The position numbers and the translations under genes are program-made. DNA of 17,066 nucleotides from Christiangramia sp. (GTDB lineage: Bacteria > Bacteroidota > Bacteroidia > Flavobacteriales > Flavobacteriaceae): positions 1 through 17,066 of the forward strand of contig JAGXII010000033.1 of the NCBI GenBank assembly GCA_024635735.1, written 5' to 3'. The notes under the pieces were generated by a model, which saw only the letters and a program-made list of their open reading frames with translations, was not told the origin of the DNA and made no database searches. Below are positions 7,013-14,861 of this stretch, in pieces. The stretch's first letter is position 1. The number at the start of each line of letters is the position of its first letter.

Positions 7013-8473
7013 ATGCCAATTACCATAATGGGCGACAAGGAATTCGAGAACATTCCTTCTATTAATAGTAAAGCTCTTCGCATCAATTTAAATGAACACA
7101 TCTACGGTACGTTTTCTGAAATTGGTGCAGGTCAGGAAACTGTTAGAAACTTTTTCCGGGCAGGTGGTGCCTCAGGCACCATTGCAAAGGCAATGAGTGC
7201 CTACGATAAAGATTTTAGTGATGCTATCTATGGCGTTGAAGAAGACAGGCGATACGTGACCGAAGACAGGTTAAAGAAAATGCTTTCTCACGAAACCAGT
7301 CTTATTGAAGAAAGAATTTCCCGCAAGAAACATCCCAATAAATTATTCTTTACCTATGCAAATACGGTGGCTACCATCGATTTTGCAAAAAAGTATAAAG
7401 GGCACGGCTGGGTTGGAATTCGTTATCAGGTTGATCCAAATGAAGATTATAACGAAATTCTCCTTCACGTAAGATTCCATGAAAATGATGCAAGGCATCA
7501 GCAAAATACCTTGGGAATTCTAGGTGTTAATCTTATTTATGGAGCTTATTACAAGTATGACAATCCCAAAAAACTGCTACGATATCTCTATGATCATATT
7601 GATAAAGATCAAATTGAAATAGATACCATTAACTTTTCGGGACCAAAATTTGAAAATGTCGATAACCGACTCATGAGTCTGCAACTGGTTAAAAATGGAA
7701 TGACCGAAGCGGTTATGTTTGGCCCTGACGGAAACAACGTTCTGCCTGCAAAAATTCTTTATAAAAAGAATATTCTTGCGCTTCGTGGGAGTTTTAGACC
7801 AGTGACTAAAGTAAATATGGATATGTATGAGCGTTCAAAGGAAATGTTCTTACAGGAAAGCAAGGTATCTGAAGAAAATACAGAAATCATTTTCGAAATT
7901 ACCTTATCTAACCTACGTGCTGAAGGCGAAATTGATGAAAGGGATTTTATGGACAGGGCCGAATTATTATGTTCCTTAGGCCAAACCGTAATGATCTCGA
8001 ACTTCCAGGAATACTATCGGGTAGTAGAATATTTTTCCCGTTATTCCAAGCAAAGAATGGGACTTACCATGGGTGTTCAGAACCTTGTGGATGTATTTGA
8101 CGAAAAATACTATCGCCATTTAAGTGGAGGTATTCTTGAAGCATTTGGTAAACTGTTCTTTAAAGATCTTAAGGTATATCTATATCCACTTAAAGATCCT
8201 GAAACAGGAAAAATTACGACCAGCGAAAATGTAAAAGTTCATCCAAGAATGAAGGAGCTGTTCAAGTTCTTTAAGTATAATGGAAGAGTTGAAGATATTA
8301 AAAACTATAACCCCGCTATTCTTGATATTTATTCTCGTGAGGTGTTAAAAATGATCAGTGAAGGTGAAGATAGCTGGGAAGATATGCTTCCTGAAAAAAC
8401 TACCAAGATGATCAAAGAGCATAATTTATTCCATTATAAGGAAAGTAAAAAGAAAGCAAAAACCGAAGCATAA
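7013..8473 (+). CDS. Conserved protein of unknown function (486 aa)
   Basis: A large, soluble protein with no signal peptide or membrane helix. It has a glycine-rich N-terminal block (YGTFSEIGAGQETVRNFF, 31-48, then RAGGASGTIAKAMSAYD) that I recall as a family signature conserved across several phyla, and a basic tail (ESKKKAKTEA). I remember relatives carrying the labels nicotinate-nucleotide adenylyltransferase or TonB-dependent receptor; neither fits. There is no HxGH nucleotidyltransferase motif near the N-terminus, and there is no signal sequence or beta-barrel pattern. The GAGQETVRNFFRAGGASGT stretch might bind a phosphate or nucleotide, but it is not a Walker A motif. The ATG at 7013 is chosen for its position after the promoter; Met6 is an alternative. 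It is monocistronic, between a divergent promoter and a strong terminator. Confidence 0.8.
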   Translation: MPITIMGDKEFENIPSINSKALRINLNEHIYGTFSEIGAGQETVRNFFRAGGASGTIAKAMSAYDKDFSDAIYGVEEDRRYVTEDRLKKMLSHETSLIEERISRKKHPNKLFFTYANTVATIDFAKKYKGHGWVGIRYQVDPNEDYNEILLHVRFHENDARHQQNTLGILGVNLIYGAYYKYDNPKKLLRYLYDHIDKDQIEIDTINFSGPKFENVDNRLMSLQLVKNGMTEAVMFGPDGNNVLPAKILYKKNILALRGSFRPVTKVNMDMYERSKEMFLQESKVSEENTEIIFEITLSNLRAEGEIDERDFMDRAELLCSLGQTVMISNFQEYYRVVEYFSRYSKQRMGLTMGVQNLVDVFDEKYYRHLSGGILEAFGKLFFKDLKVYLYPLKDPETGKITTSENVKVHPRMKELFKFFKYNGRVEDIKNYNPAILDIYSREVLKMISEGEDSWEDMLPEKTTKMIKEHNLFHYKESKKKAKTEA

Positions 8474-8495
8474 ATTGCTTTCAATATATAGAATT

Positions 8496-8527
8496 AAAAA
8501 AGCTGTTCGTTTTGAACAGCTTTTTTT
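8496..8527. terminator. Bidirectional rho-independent terminator
   Basis: A 13-bp perfect stem (AAAAAAGCTGTTC at 8496-8508 with its complement at 8514-8526) closes a 5-nt loop GTTTT. Because the stem starts with six A and ends with a run of seven T, it yields a U-tract on both strands. It lies between the convergent 486-residue gene and murA and can serve both. Confidence 0.9.
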
Positions 8528-8549
8528 GATTTTACCGATAAAGAATAAA

Positions 8550-9863
8550 TTAATCTAGCCTTTCTATCCTGGCTCCTATAGCTTTAAGTCTTTCTTCAAT
8601 ATTCTCGTATCCACGGTCTATTTGTTCAATATTATGAATAGTGGAAGTTCCTTTTGCCGAAAGTGCAGCGATCAGCAAAGAAATTCCAGCTCTAATGTCG
8701 GGTGAGGTCATCGTGGTAGCTTTCAACTGTGATTTAAAATCGTGCCCTATAACTGTCGCCCTGTGAGGGTCACAAAGAATAATCTTGGCACCCATATCTA
8801 TAAGTTTATCCACAAAGAATAAACGACTCTCGAACATCTTTTGATGAACCAGAACGCTGCCTCTTGCCTGAGTAGCAACTACCAGAATTATACTTAAAAG
8901 ATCGGGAGTAAAACCAGGCCATGGAGCATCACTTATGCTCATTATGGAACCATCTATAAAACTTTGAACTTCATATCCATTAGTATGTGCAGGAATATGA
9001 ATATCATCTCCTTTCTTTTCTATTGTAATCCCAAGTTTTCTGAAAGTTGTAGGGATAATTCCCAACATATCCCAGTTCACATTTTTAATAGTAATATCAC
9101 TTTTGGTCATTGCAGCCAGTCCAATCCAGGAACCTATCTCGACCATATCTGGAAGAATTCTGTGTTGACAACCACCAAGTTTTTCTACGCCCTCTATACT
9201 AAGAAGGTTAGACCCTACACCGCTAATTTTAGCTCCCATAGAGTTTAACATCGTACACAATTGCTGAAGGTAAGGCTCACAGGCCGCATTATAAATAGTA
9301 GTTGTTCCCTTTGCAAGAACAGCTGCCATTACAATATTAGCCGTTCCGGTTACTGAAGCTTCTTCAAGGAGCATAAAATCACCTTTCAATCCGTTTGGTG
9401 CTTCTACTCCATAAAATCGGTCTTCTTTATTATAACGAAAATCGGCTCCAAGTTTCATGAAACCTTCAAAGTGAGTATCGAGTCTCCTTCGACCAATTTT
9501 ATCTCCACCCGGCTTTGGTATAAAACCTTTTCCAAAACGACCAAGAAGTGGTCCTACAATCATGATAGATCCGCGAAGTCCGCCCCCATCTTCCTTGAAT
9601 TGCTCACTTGCCAGGTAATCCATATCAATATCATCACTCTGGAAAGTATAGCTTCCCTTTCCTGTTTTCTTGACTTTAACTCCCAGATTTCCCAGCAGTT
9701 TAATAAGTTTGTTGACATCCAGAATATCAGGAATATTATGGATTGTTATTTTTTCATCGGTTAATAATACAGCACATAAAATCTGTAGGGCCTCGTTCTT
9801 AGCTCCCTGGGGCTGAATTTCCCCGCTTAGACGATGTCCACCTTCAATTTGAAAAGTTCCCAT
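8550..9863 (-). CDS. murA: UDP-N-acetylglucosamine 1-carboxyvinyltransferase (Asp-type active site)
   Basis: 437 residues, within a few tens of residues of typical MurA. It transfers enolpyruvate from PEP to UDP-GlcNAc, the first committed step of peptidoglycan synthesis, in the cytoplasm. GAKNEAL holds Lys22 and Asn23, matching the E. coli numbering; SVTGTAN (UDP-GlcNAc region), PDMVEIG, TPD and RAG blocks are present. The mobile-loop residue that is Cys115 in E. coli is Asp121 here (PGGDKIG, 119-124). By established knowledge, Asp in this place keeps activity but prevents the covalent fosfomycin adduct. It is preceded by the DUF4290 gene with a 15-bp gap, so the two probably share a transcript, and its 3' end faces the bidirectional terminator at 8496-8527. 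Confidence 0.97.
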   Translation of the reverse strand: MGTFQIEGGHRLSGEIQPQGAKNEALQILCAVLLTDEKITIHNIPDILDVNKLIKLLGNLGVKVKKTGKGSYTFQSDDIDMDYLASEQFKEDGGGLRGSIMIVGPLLGRFGKGFIPKPGGDKIGRRRLDTHFEGFMKLGADFRYNKEDRFYGVEAPNGLKGDFMLLEEASVTGTANIVMAAVLAKGTTTIYNAACEPYLQQLCTMLNSMGAKISGVGSNLLSIEGVEKLGGCQHRILPDMVEIGSWIGLAAMTKSDITIKNVNWDMLGIIPTTFRKLGITIEKKGDDIHIPAHTNGYEVQSFIDGSIMSISDAPWPGFTPDLLSIILVVATQARGSVLVHQKMFESRLFFVDKLIDMGAKIILCDPHRATVIGHDFKSQLKATTMTSPDIRAGISLLIAALSAKGTSTIHNIEQIDRGYENIEERLKAIGARIERLD

Positions 9864-9878
9864 TAAGAAATTTAGAGT

Positions 9879-10511
9879 TTAGTGGCGTTTGCGGCCTCCT
9901 TTGCGACCTGGTTTTTTAGTATTCTTGGAGAATTTTTTCTTACTTCTAATGAGATCCTGAGCTTCGGTAAGATCTTCATCTGCATTCTTCAGATTTAATT
10001 TCCCGTTACTTAGGTCTTTTAGATGGTCAAAGATTACCTTATCATCTACGGAATCCCTGTTCCAGTTCAGGTAAGATTTTTTCATGTGATTAGCAATGCT
10101 AAGCACTAAAGCCTCCTTTAGATCTCCTTCTTCCCAGTCTTTCACTTCATCTATCATCCTTTTGATGTTATTTCCGTAGAAGCGATACTTAGGATTATTT
10201 TCAGGATACTGAAGCATATCTGGTCTTTCAGCAAGCATTTCCGGAGTTGGTTTTGGAAAAGGTGACTCTACATCAAGCTTAAAATCACTTATAATAAATA
10301 ACTGATCCCATAATTTATGCTGAAAATCAGGTACGTCACGTAGATGAGGATTCATATTTCCCATCACCGCGATAATGGAATTCGCTACTTTGTTGCGTTC
10401 CTTATCATCCTCAATACTTACGGTGTGCTCAACCATCTTCTGCAGATGTCTTCCGTATTCCGGTATGATCAGTTTACTCCTTTCAGAGTTATATTCTAAA
10501 GCGTTTGTCAA
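9879..10511 (-). CDS. DUF4290 family protein
   Basis: 210 residues matching the Bacteroidota-specific DUF4290 family as I recall it: the opening LEYNSERSKLIIPEYGRHLQ (5-24), then VMGNMNPHLRDVPDFQHKLW (49-68), and YRFYGNNIKRMI (108-119). The body is mostly helical, with no signal peptide or membrane segment. The last ~20 residues are strongly basic (RSKKKFSKN then KKPGRKGGRKRH), suggesting contact with nucleic acid or a negatively charged partner. The function is unknown. It lies 15 bp upstream of murA on the same strand, which hints at a role linked to envelope growth, but co-transcription is the only evidence. Confidence 0.9.
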   Translation of the reverse strand: MTNALEYNSERSKLIIPEYGRHLQKMVEHTVSIEDDKERNKVANSIIAVMGNMNPHLRDVPDFQHKLWDQLFIISDFKLDVESPFPKPTPEMLAERPDMLQYPENNPKYRFYGNNIKRMIDEVKDWEEGDLKEALVLSIANHMKKSYLNWNRDSVDDKVIFDHLKDLSNGKLNLKNADEDLTEAQDLIRSKKKFSKNTKKPGRKGGRKRH

Positions 10512-10614
10512 AATTGAAATTTAATTAGGTAATACTATTGAAGAATTTCTCCTGTGCGCAAAATACTAAATATTACTGAAGAACAGCAAATAATAAATCG
10601 CTTTTGTTCCTGAA

Positions 10615-10908
10615 TTATAAGGAGATCACTCCTTCTACTTTCTCAGCTACTTCTTTATACTTGTCTATTACGGCATCCGGGTTTTTCATCCTCACGTTTA
10701 CCGATACACTGGTATATTTTCCTTTCTTGGACTGTTTTGTCTCAATTACCGCACCGGTATTATCAAAAATATCCTCTACCTGAGAAACCTGCTTCCCTTT
10801 GGTAGGAACTATGAATTTATAAAGATATTCTGACGGCCACATGGCAGTATCCTGAAGTTGTTTCTTAAGTTTTGCGTAAAATTCCTCGGGATTATTCGAT
10901 TCACTCAT
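10615..10908 (-). CDS. DUF493 (YbeD-like) family protein
   Basis: 97 residues of the small DUF493/YbeD family, an alpha/beta ferredoxin-like fold resembling ACT-type regulatory domains. Typical elements are the central YKFIVPTK and the SKKGKYTSVSVNVRM beta strands followed by a final helix (DKYKEVAEKVEGV). The exact role in Bacteroidota is unknown. A longer in-frame ATG at 10941 would add MYLCRKRRRII, but the start at 10908 is preferred because AGGAG (plus-strand 10916-10920) lies 7 nt upstream; this is one of the few clear Shine-Dalgarno sites in the window. It is 103 bp before the DUF4290 gene on the same strand and divergent from the NTPase gene at 10990. Confidence 0.9.
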   Translation of the reverse strand: MSESNNPEEFYAKLKKQLQDTAMWPSEYLYKFIVPTKGKQVSQVEDIFDNTGAVIETKQSKKGKYTSVSVNVRMKNPDAVIDKYKEVAEKVEGVISL

Positions 10909-10930
10909 AATTATTCTCCTTCGTTTTCTG

Positions 10931-10938
10931 CAAAGATA
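10931..10938 (-). promoter_or_regulatory. Putative -7 box for the DUF493 gene
   Basis: Reads TATCTTTG on the minus strand, a perfect TANNTTTG, 22 bp before the preferred ATG and just upstream of the AGGAG site. The nearest TTG -33 candidate lies 25 bp away, longer than usual. Confidence 0.4.
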
Positions 10939-10989
10939 CAAGGATTGATTGCATTTTTATAATCAAATTCAATTGTCGAAATTTGCCAC

Positions 10990-11523
10990 GTGAAAACGAG
11001 AAAAATTGTTATTACCGGAGGGCACGGAACCGGAAAATCTTCCATTGTTCATGAGCTCGAAAAACGTGGAGAAACCTGTCTGCATGAAATTTCAAGACAG
11101 GTTACCCTGGAAGCTCAAAAGGAAGGAATAGCGCAGTTGTTCCTTGAACAGCCACTGTTATTCAGTCAGAAATTACTGGAAGGCAGGTTGAACCAGTTTC
11201 ATGAAGCTGCTTCAAAAGATGCGGAGCATATCTTTATAGATCGCGGACTTCCGGATGTAGTCGCATACATGGACTACTTTAATACCAACTATCCGGAACA
11301 TTTCCACAAAACCTGCGAAGAATACCGCTATGAAAAGATTTTTATTTTACCTCCGTGGAAGGAAATTTACAAAAGTGATAATGAGCGTTACGAAAGCTTT
11401 GGCGAGGCCTTAAAAATTTCGTCTTATCTTTATTCAACCTATTTAAAGTACGGTTATGAGCCCATTGAGGTTCCACAATCGGGTATTTTAGAACGTACTG
11501 AATTCATTTTGAGTAAACTATAA
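10990..11523 (+). CDS. P-loop NTPase / kinase-like protein (AAA_28 type)
   Basis: 177 residues beginning almost at once with a Walker A motif, GGHGTGKSS (10-18). FIDRGLPDV in the middle resembles the DR-containing strand of nucleotide and nucleoside kinases, and a basic/aromatic C-terminal part (PPWKEIYKSDNERYESF) probably forms a lid. This pattern fits the AAA_28 family, which is related to the kinase domain of NadR; substrate unknown. The start is GTG at 10990: no ATG exists between it and the in-frame stop TAA at 10960-10962, and the Walker motif fits a start here. No clear Shine-Dalgarno is seen. A near-consensus -7 box (GAAATTTG, 10978-10985) ends only 4 nt before it, so a leaderless message is possible. 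It is 6 bp upstream of the RecQ gene. Confidence 0.85.
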   Translation: MKTRKIVITGGHGTGKSSIVHELEKRGETCLHEISRQVTLEAQKEGIAQLFLEQPLLFSQKLLEGRLNQFHEAASKDAEHIFIDRGLPDVVAYMDYFNTNYPEHFHKTCEEYRYEKIFILPPWKEIYKSDNERYESFGEALKISSYLYSTYLKYGYEPIEVPQSGILERTEFILSKL

Positions 11524-11529
11524 AAAAAT

Positions 11530-13431
11530 TTGCAGCAGGAAGCTTTACAAATACTTGAGAAATACTGGGGCTTCCGGGAGTTTAGATCTCAACAACTGGA
11601 AGTTATTGAATCTATCCTCAAGGGTCGGGACAGTCTTACCCTCTTCCCTACCGGGGGCGGTAAATCTATTTGCTTTCAGATACCAGCTCTTATAAAAGAA
11701 GGTATCTGTATAGTTGTTTCCCCGTTGATTTCCTTAATGGAAGATCAGGTTAACGCGTTACAGCAAAAGAATATCAAAGCGATGGCCATTACGGGAGGAA
11801 TATCCTATGCCGATCTGGACCGAAATCTTGATAATTGCATCTTTGGAAATTATAAATTCCTTTACCTCTCTCCTGAGCGCCTTCAACAGGAGCTAGTAAG
11901 AGAACGTTTAAAACAAATGAATATTAACCTTATTGCAGTGGATGAAGCTCACTGTATCTCTCAATGGGGACATGACTTTAGACCGGCATACCGGAATATT
12001 TCAGAATTGAGAGAATTGCTTCCGGAGGTTCTAATTGCTGGTTTTACGGCTACTGCCACCAGGGATGTTATTAAAGATATCTGCGAACAACTGAAACTCG
12101 AAAACCCGGCGATTCATAAAAAGTCCTTTGAAAGATCTAATCTTCAATATGAAGTAATAAGGACAGAAGATAAATTCTTCAGACTGAAACAAATTCTTGA
12201 AAACGACGGATCTGCAATCATTTATGTAAGAAGCCGCAATGCCACCCAGGAAATTTCAGCATTTCTGAACAAAAATGATATAAGTGCAGCAGCTTACCAT
12301 GGCGGACTTAAAAAAGAAGAGAAGTCTGGGAAATTTGAAGACTGGATGACCAATAAAATAAAGGTGATGGTTGCGACTACAGCCTTTGGAATGGGTATCG
12401 ATAAACCGGATGTTCGAACCGTAATTCATATTGACCTGCCGGAAAGCCTTGAAAGTTATTTTCAGGAAGCAGGTCGTGCGGGAAGAGACTCAAAACCGGC
12501 GAAAGCCATTATTCTCACCAACGCCAGTGATATTCCGGTGCTAAAAAACCAGTTTTTAAAAAATCTTCCCAGTGTTGAAGATGTTAAACTGGTTTACCGC
12601 AAACTGAACGCTTACTTCAGTATCGCATATGGGGAAGGTGAAAATATAGAATACGACCTTAATTTTGCCGATTTCTGTCATCATTACCAGTTTAATGCCG
12701 GCAAAACATACAACGCGCTTCAATTAATGGACCGTTGCAGCATCTTAAGACTCACTCAAAATTATCGCAAGAAAACTAACATTCGCATTATTCTTTCAGG
12801 AAACCATCTGGACATGTACCTTGATGACAATCCAAAATACGCCCAAATAATGAGGACTATCCTAAGGAATTATGGTGGTATTTTTGAAAATTTAAGTCAG
12901 TTTAGCCTGGAATCTATCAGCAATAAAAGCGGAGTTTCAGAAGATAAAATAATTGCTATCCTCGAGGAACTTTCTGAAAAGGAAATTATAGAATTCACAT
13001 ATTCCAAACATGACGCGAGTATTTATTTCCTGGTACCCAGAGAAGACGATACCACAATTAATCCTGTAGCCGGTTTTATTAATCAATATAACAGGTCAAA
13101 GAAGGAAAAGATTGAGGCCGTTCTTAGTTTCATAGAAAATGAAAGTATTTGCAAACAGGTTCAGCTGCTAAGATATTTTGGGGAAGTGGATCCAAAACCT
13201 TGCGGAAAATGTTCTGTTTGCAATAAGGATAAAAATAAGCTTACAAGAGATGATAAAAATGAGATTTATCTTCAGATCCTGAAAATTCTAAAAAACAGCC
13301 AGAAAGATTCCAGGGAAATTATATCGCTTCTTGATTTTCCGGAAGAATCGATTATAAAAGTTTTAGGATTACTTACAGAAAAAGGAATTCTGAAGCGTAC
13401 TGCGAACAATAAATATGAAATAGTAAAATAA
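11530..13431 (+). CDS. recQ: RecQ-family ATP-dependent DNA helicase, rearranged C-terminal half
   Basis: 633-residue 3'-5' DNA helicase of recombination and repair. Motif 0 FREFRSQQ (15-22), Walker A TGGGKS (41-46), DEAH (138-141), aromatic loop HCISQWGHDFRPAY (141-154), TATAT (173-177), FGMGIDKPDVR (286-296) and QEAGRAGRD (312-320) are all intact. The zinc site has the exact RecQ spacing C-x16-C-x2-C-x2-C but at Cys541, 558, 561 and 564, about 160 residues later than in E. coli. An inserted region (about 345-505), partly winged-helix-like, separates it from the helicase core. Only ~65 residues follow, resembling one small winged helix; there is no HRDC domain. The start is TTG at 11530, the only usable start after the stop of the upstream gene, and it aligns with the usual RecQ N-terminus. 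It lies 1 bp from fmt. Confidence 0.92.
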   Translation: MQQEALQILEKYWGFREFRSQQLEVIESILKGRDSLTLFPTGGGKSICFQIPALIKEGICIVVSPLISLMEDQVNALQQKNIKAMAITGGISYADLDRNLDNCIFGNYKFLYLSPERLQQELVRERLKQMNINLIAVDEAHCISQWGHDFRPAYRNISELRELLPEVLIAGFTATATRDVIKDICEQLKLENPAIHKKSFERSNLQYEVIRTEDKFFRLKQILENDGSAIIYVRSRNATQEISAFLNKNDISAAAYHGGLKKEEKSGKFEDWMTNKIKVMVATTAFGMGIDKPDVRTVIHIDLPESLESYFQEAGRAGRDSKPAKAIILTNASDIPVLKNQFLKNLPSVEDVKLVYRKLNAYFSIAYGEGENIEYDLNFADFCHHYQFNAGKTYNALQLMDRCSILRLTQNYRKKTNIRIILSGNHLDMYLDDNPKYAQIMRTILRNYGGIFENLSQFSLESISNKSGVSEDKIIAILEELSEKEIIEFTYSKHDASIYFLVPREDDTTINPVAGFINQYNRSKKEKIEAVLSFIENESICKQVQLLRYFGEVDPKPCGKCSVCNKDKNKLTRDDKNEIYLQILKILKNSQKDSREIISLLDFPEESIIKVLGLLTEKGILKRTANNKYEIVK

Positions 13432-13432
13432 T

Positions 13433-14380
13433 ATGAGAGACCTTAGAATTGTATTCATGGGAACACCGGATTTCGCGGTAAAAAGTCTGGAATCTATTCT
13501 TAATGCCGGTTATAAAGTAGTGGGAGTAATAACAGCGCCAGACAGGCCGGCCGGGAGAGGACGAAAGCTGCAGGAAAGTGCCGTAAAAAGATTTGCAGTT
13601 TCTCATAATCTTAAGGTATTACAGCCTGCAAACCTGAAATCGGAAGAATTTAAAAATGAATTAAAAGAGCTTAATCCAAATGTACAGGTGGTTGTGGCTT
13701 TTAGAATGCTTCCAGAATCTGTTTGGAGCCTTCCTGAATATGGCACCTTTAATTTACACGCATCCCTTCTTCCACAATATCGCGGCGCAGCTCCAATCAA
13801 CTGGGCTATCATAAATGGAGAAAAGAAAACCGGAGTGTCTACCTTCTTTTTAGACGAGAAGATAGATACGGGGAAAATAATCCTGCAAAAAAGTGTGAAA
13901 ATTAATAAGAATGAAATTGTTGGTACTCTTCACGACCGGTTAATGCTCCTGGGAGCAGACCTAGTAGTAAAGACTCTCACACTAATTTCAAAGGAAAAAG
14001 CCGATCCTACTCCCCAACCTGAAAATGTAAAACTTGAAGCCGCGCCTAAATTGACTCCGGATAATACTAAAATCGACTGGAATACCGGGGTGGAAAATAT
14101 TTACAATTTAATTAGAGGATTGAATCCATATCCTGCGGCCTGGTGTTTCCTGGAAAACGCATCAGAAGAACTTCGAGTAAAGATCTTTGATGTAGAACCT
14201 GTATACCAGGAACACCATCTTCCCAATGGAACCATTAGTATTCAGGATAATAAATTAAAAGTTGCCACAGTAAATGGTTTCATTCTTATAAATGAAATTC
14301 AGCTACCGGGAAAGAAAAAAATGGATACAAAATCCTTATTGAACGGTTATAATTTTGTGCCGGAAGCTAAAATGCGCTAA
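13433..14380 (+). CDS. fmt: Methionyl-tRNA formyltransferase
   Basis: 315 residues, the normal length. It formylates initiator Met-tRNA using 10-formyltetrahydrofolate, in the cytoplasm. The N-terminal catalytic domain has FMGTPDFA (8-15), TAPDRPAGRGRK (34-45), and the folate/catalytic block NLHASLLPQYRGAAP (107-121) with Asn107 and His109. The third catalytic residue is Asp145 in IDTG. The C-terminal OB-like tRNA-binding domain (about 205-315) contains NLIRGLNPYPAAW. It begins 1 bp after the RecQ stop, so it must be transcribed with the two upstream genes. No hairpin terminator is visible in the ~100 bp after its stop. Confidence 0.97.
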   Translation: MRDLRIVFMGTPDFAVKSLESILNAGYKVVGVITAPDRPAGRGRKLQESAVKRFAVSHNLKVLQPANLKSEEFKNELKELNPNVQVVVAFRMLPESVWSLPEYGTFNLHASLLPQYRGAAPINWAIINGEKKTGVSTFFLDEKIDTGKIILQKSVKINKNEIVGTLHDRLMLLGADLVVKTLTLISKEKADPTPQPENVKLEAAPKLTPDNTKIDWNTGVENIYNLIRGLNPYPAAWCFLENASEELRVKIFDVEPVYQEHHLPNGTISIQDNKLKVATVNGFILINEIQLPGKKKMDTKSLLNGYNFVPEAKMR

Positions 14381-14429
14381 ACCCTTATTCACACTGAATT
14401 TGTTGCATTTTAATAAAAAATAATTATCT

Positions 14430-14460
14430 TTATTAACAAAACTGCTAAGTTATTAACAAA
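14430..14460 (+). repeat. Direct repeat TTATTAACAAA x2 upstream of the HU gene
   Basis: Two perfect 11-bp copies, TTATTAACAAA, at 14430-14440 and 14450-14460, repeat with a 20-bp period (about two helical turns), 25-55 bp upstream of the HU promoter. The first nine bases recur at 14918-14926 in the same orientation. The phasing suits a protein binding site. TTATTAACA also differs by two bases from the classic DnaA box TTATCCACA; that link is speculative. Confidence 0.6.
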
Positions 14461-14484
14461 TACGGGCTTTTCCCTTGTCATTAC

Positions 14485-14514
14485 TTGCATGGCCAAGAAT
14501 TCCGTATAAATTTG
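14485..14514 (+). promoter_or_regulatory. Promoter of the HU-type gene
   Basis: TTG at 14485-14487, a 19-bp spacer and TAAATTTG at 14507-14514 form a textbook Bacteroidota housekeeping promoter. Transcription would start near 14521, giving a leader of about 46 nt. The rest of the 186-bp gap between fmt and this gene is AT-rich, with the direct repeat just upstream and no ORF. Confidence 0.75.
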
Positions 14515-14566
14515 TATACCAGTTTAACAGAATGTTTAACCAACAATTAATTTTAAAATTCAAATT

Positions 14567-14839
14567 ATGAACAAAACAGATTTAATCGACGCAATGGCTG
14601 AGAACGCTGGAATTTCTAAAGCAGCAGCGAAAAAAGCATTAGAGTCTTTCCTTGAAAATGTAGAGAAATCTCTTAAAAAAGGAGACAGAGTATCACTAGT
14701 AGGATTTGGATCTTGGTCTGTATCTAAGAGAGCTGCTCGTGAAGGTAGAAACCCACAAACCGGAAAAACTATAAAAATTGCTGCTAAAAACGTAGTGAAA
14801 TTTAAAGCCGGTGCAGATTTACAAAAAGCTGTGAACTAA
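14567..14839 (+). CDS. hup: HU-type DNA-binding nucleoid protein
   Basis: 90 residues, exactly the size of HU. It is a dimeric histone-like protein that bends and compacts DNA. The helical N-terminal body (NKTDLIDAMAENAGISK) and the signature VGFGSWSVSKRAAREGRNPQTG region (45-66) are complete, with the DNA-intercalating proline Pro63 at the arm tip in GRNPQTGK. Codons favour GCT/GCA, AAA and GGT/GGA, consistent with strong expression. It is a single-gene unit between its own promoter (14485-14514) and terminator (14862-14889). The direct repeat upstream may be a regulatory site. Confidence 0.97.
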   Translation: MNKTDLIDAMAENAGISKAAAKKALESFLENVEKSLKKGDRVSLVGFGSWSVSKRAAREGRNPQTGKTIKIAAKNVVKFKAGADLQKAVN

Positions 14840-14861
14840 TAATTTGTATTAGTAAAATCTT

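Noticed and set aside
7013..8473. Nicotinate-nucleotide adenylyltransferase as the function of the 486-residue protein
   Set aside because: No HxGH or ISSTxxR nucleotidyltransferase motifs and more than twice the usual NadD length.
8964..9764. Plus-strand ORFs opposite murA
   Set aside because: Shadow frames of a clear MurA gene with low-complexity, non-protein-like composition.
10520..10614. Possible terminator hairpin between the DUF493 and DUF4290 genes
   Set aside because: Only short, imperfect complementary arms (GAACA/TGTTC) with a large loop and no T-tract.
10909..10941. Longer start for the DUF493 gene adding 11 residues
   Set aside because: The added residues overlap the Shine-Dalgarno and the -7 box, while the start at 10908 has AGGAG at 7 nt and fits the family N-terminus.
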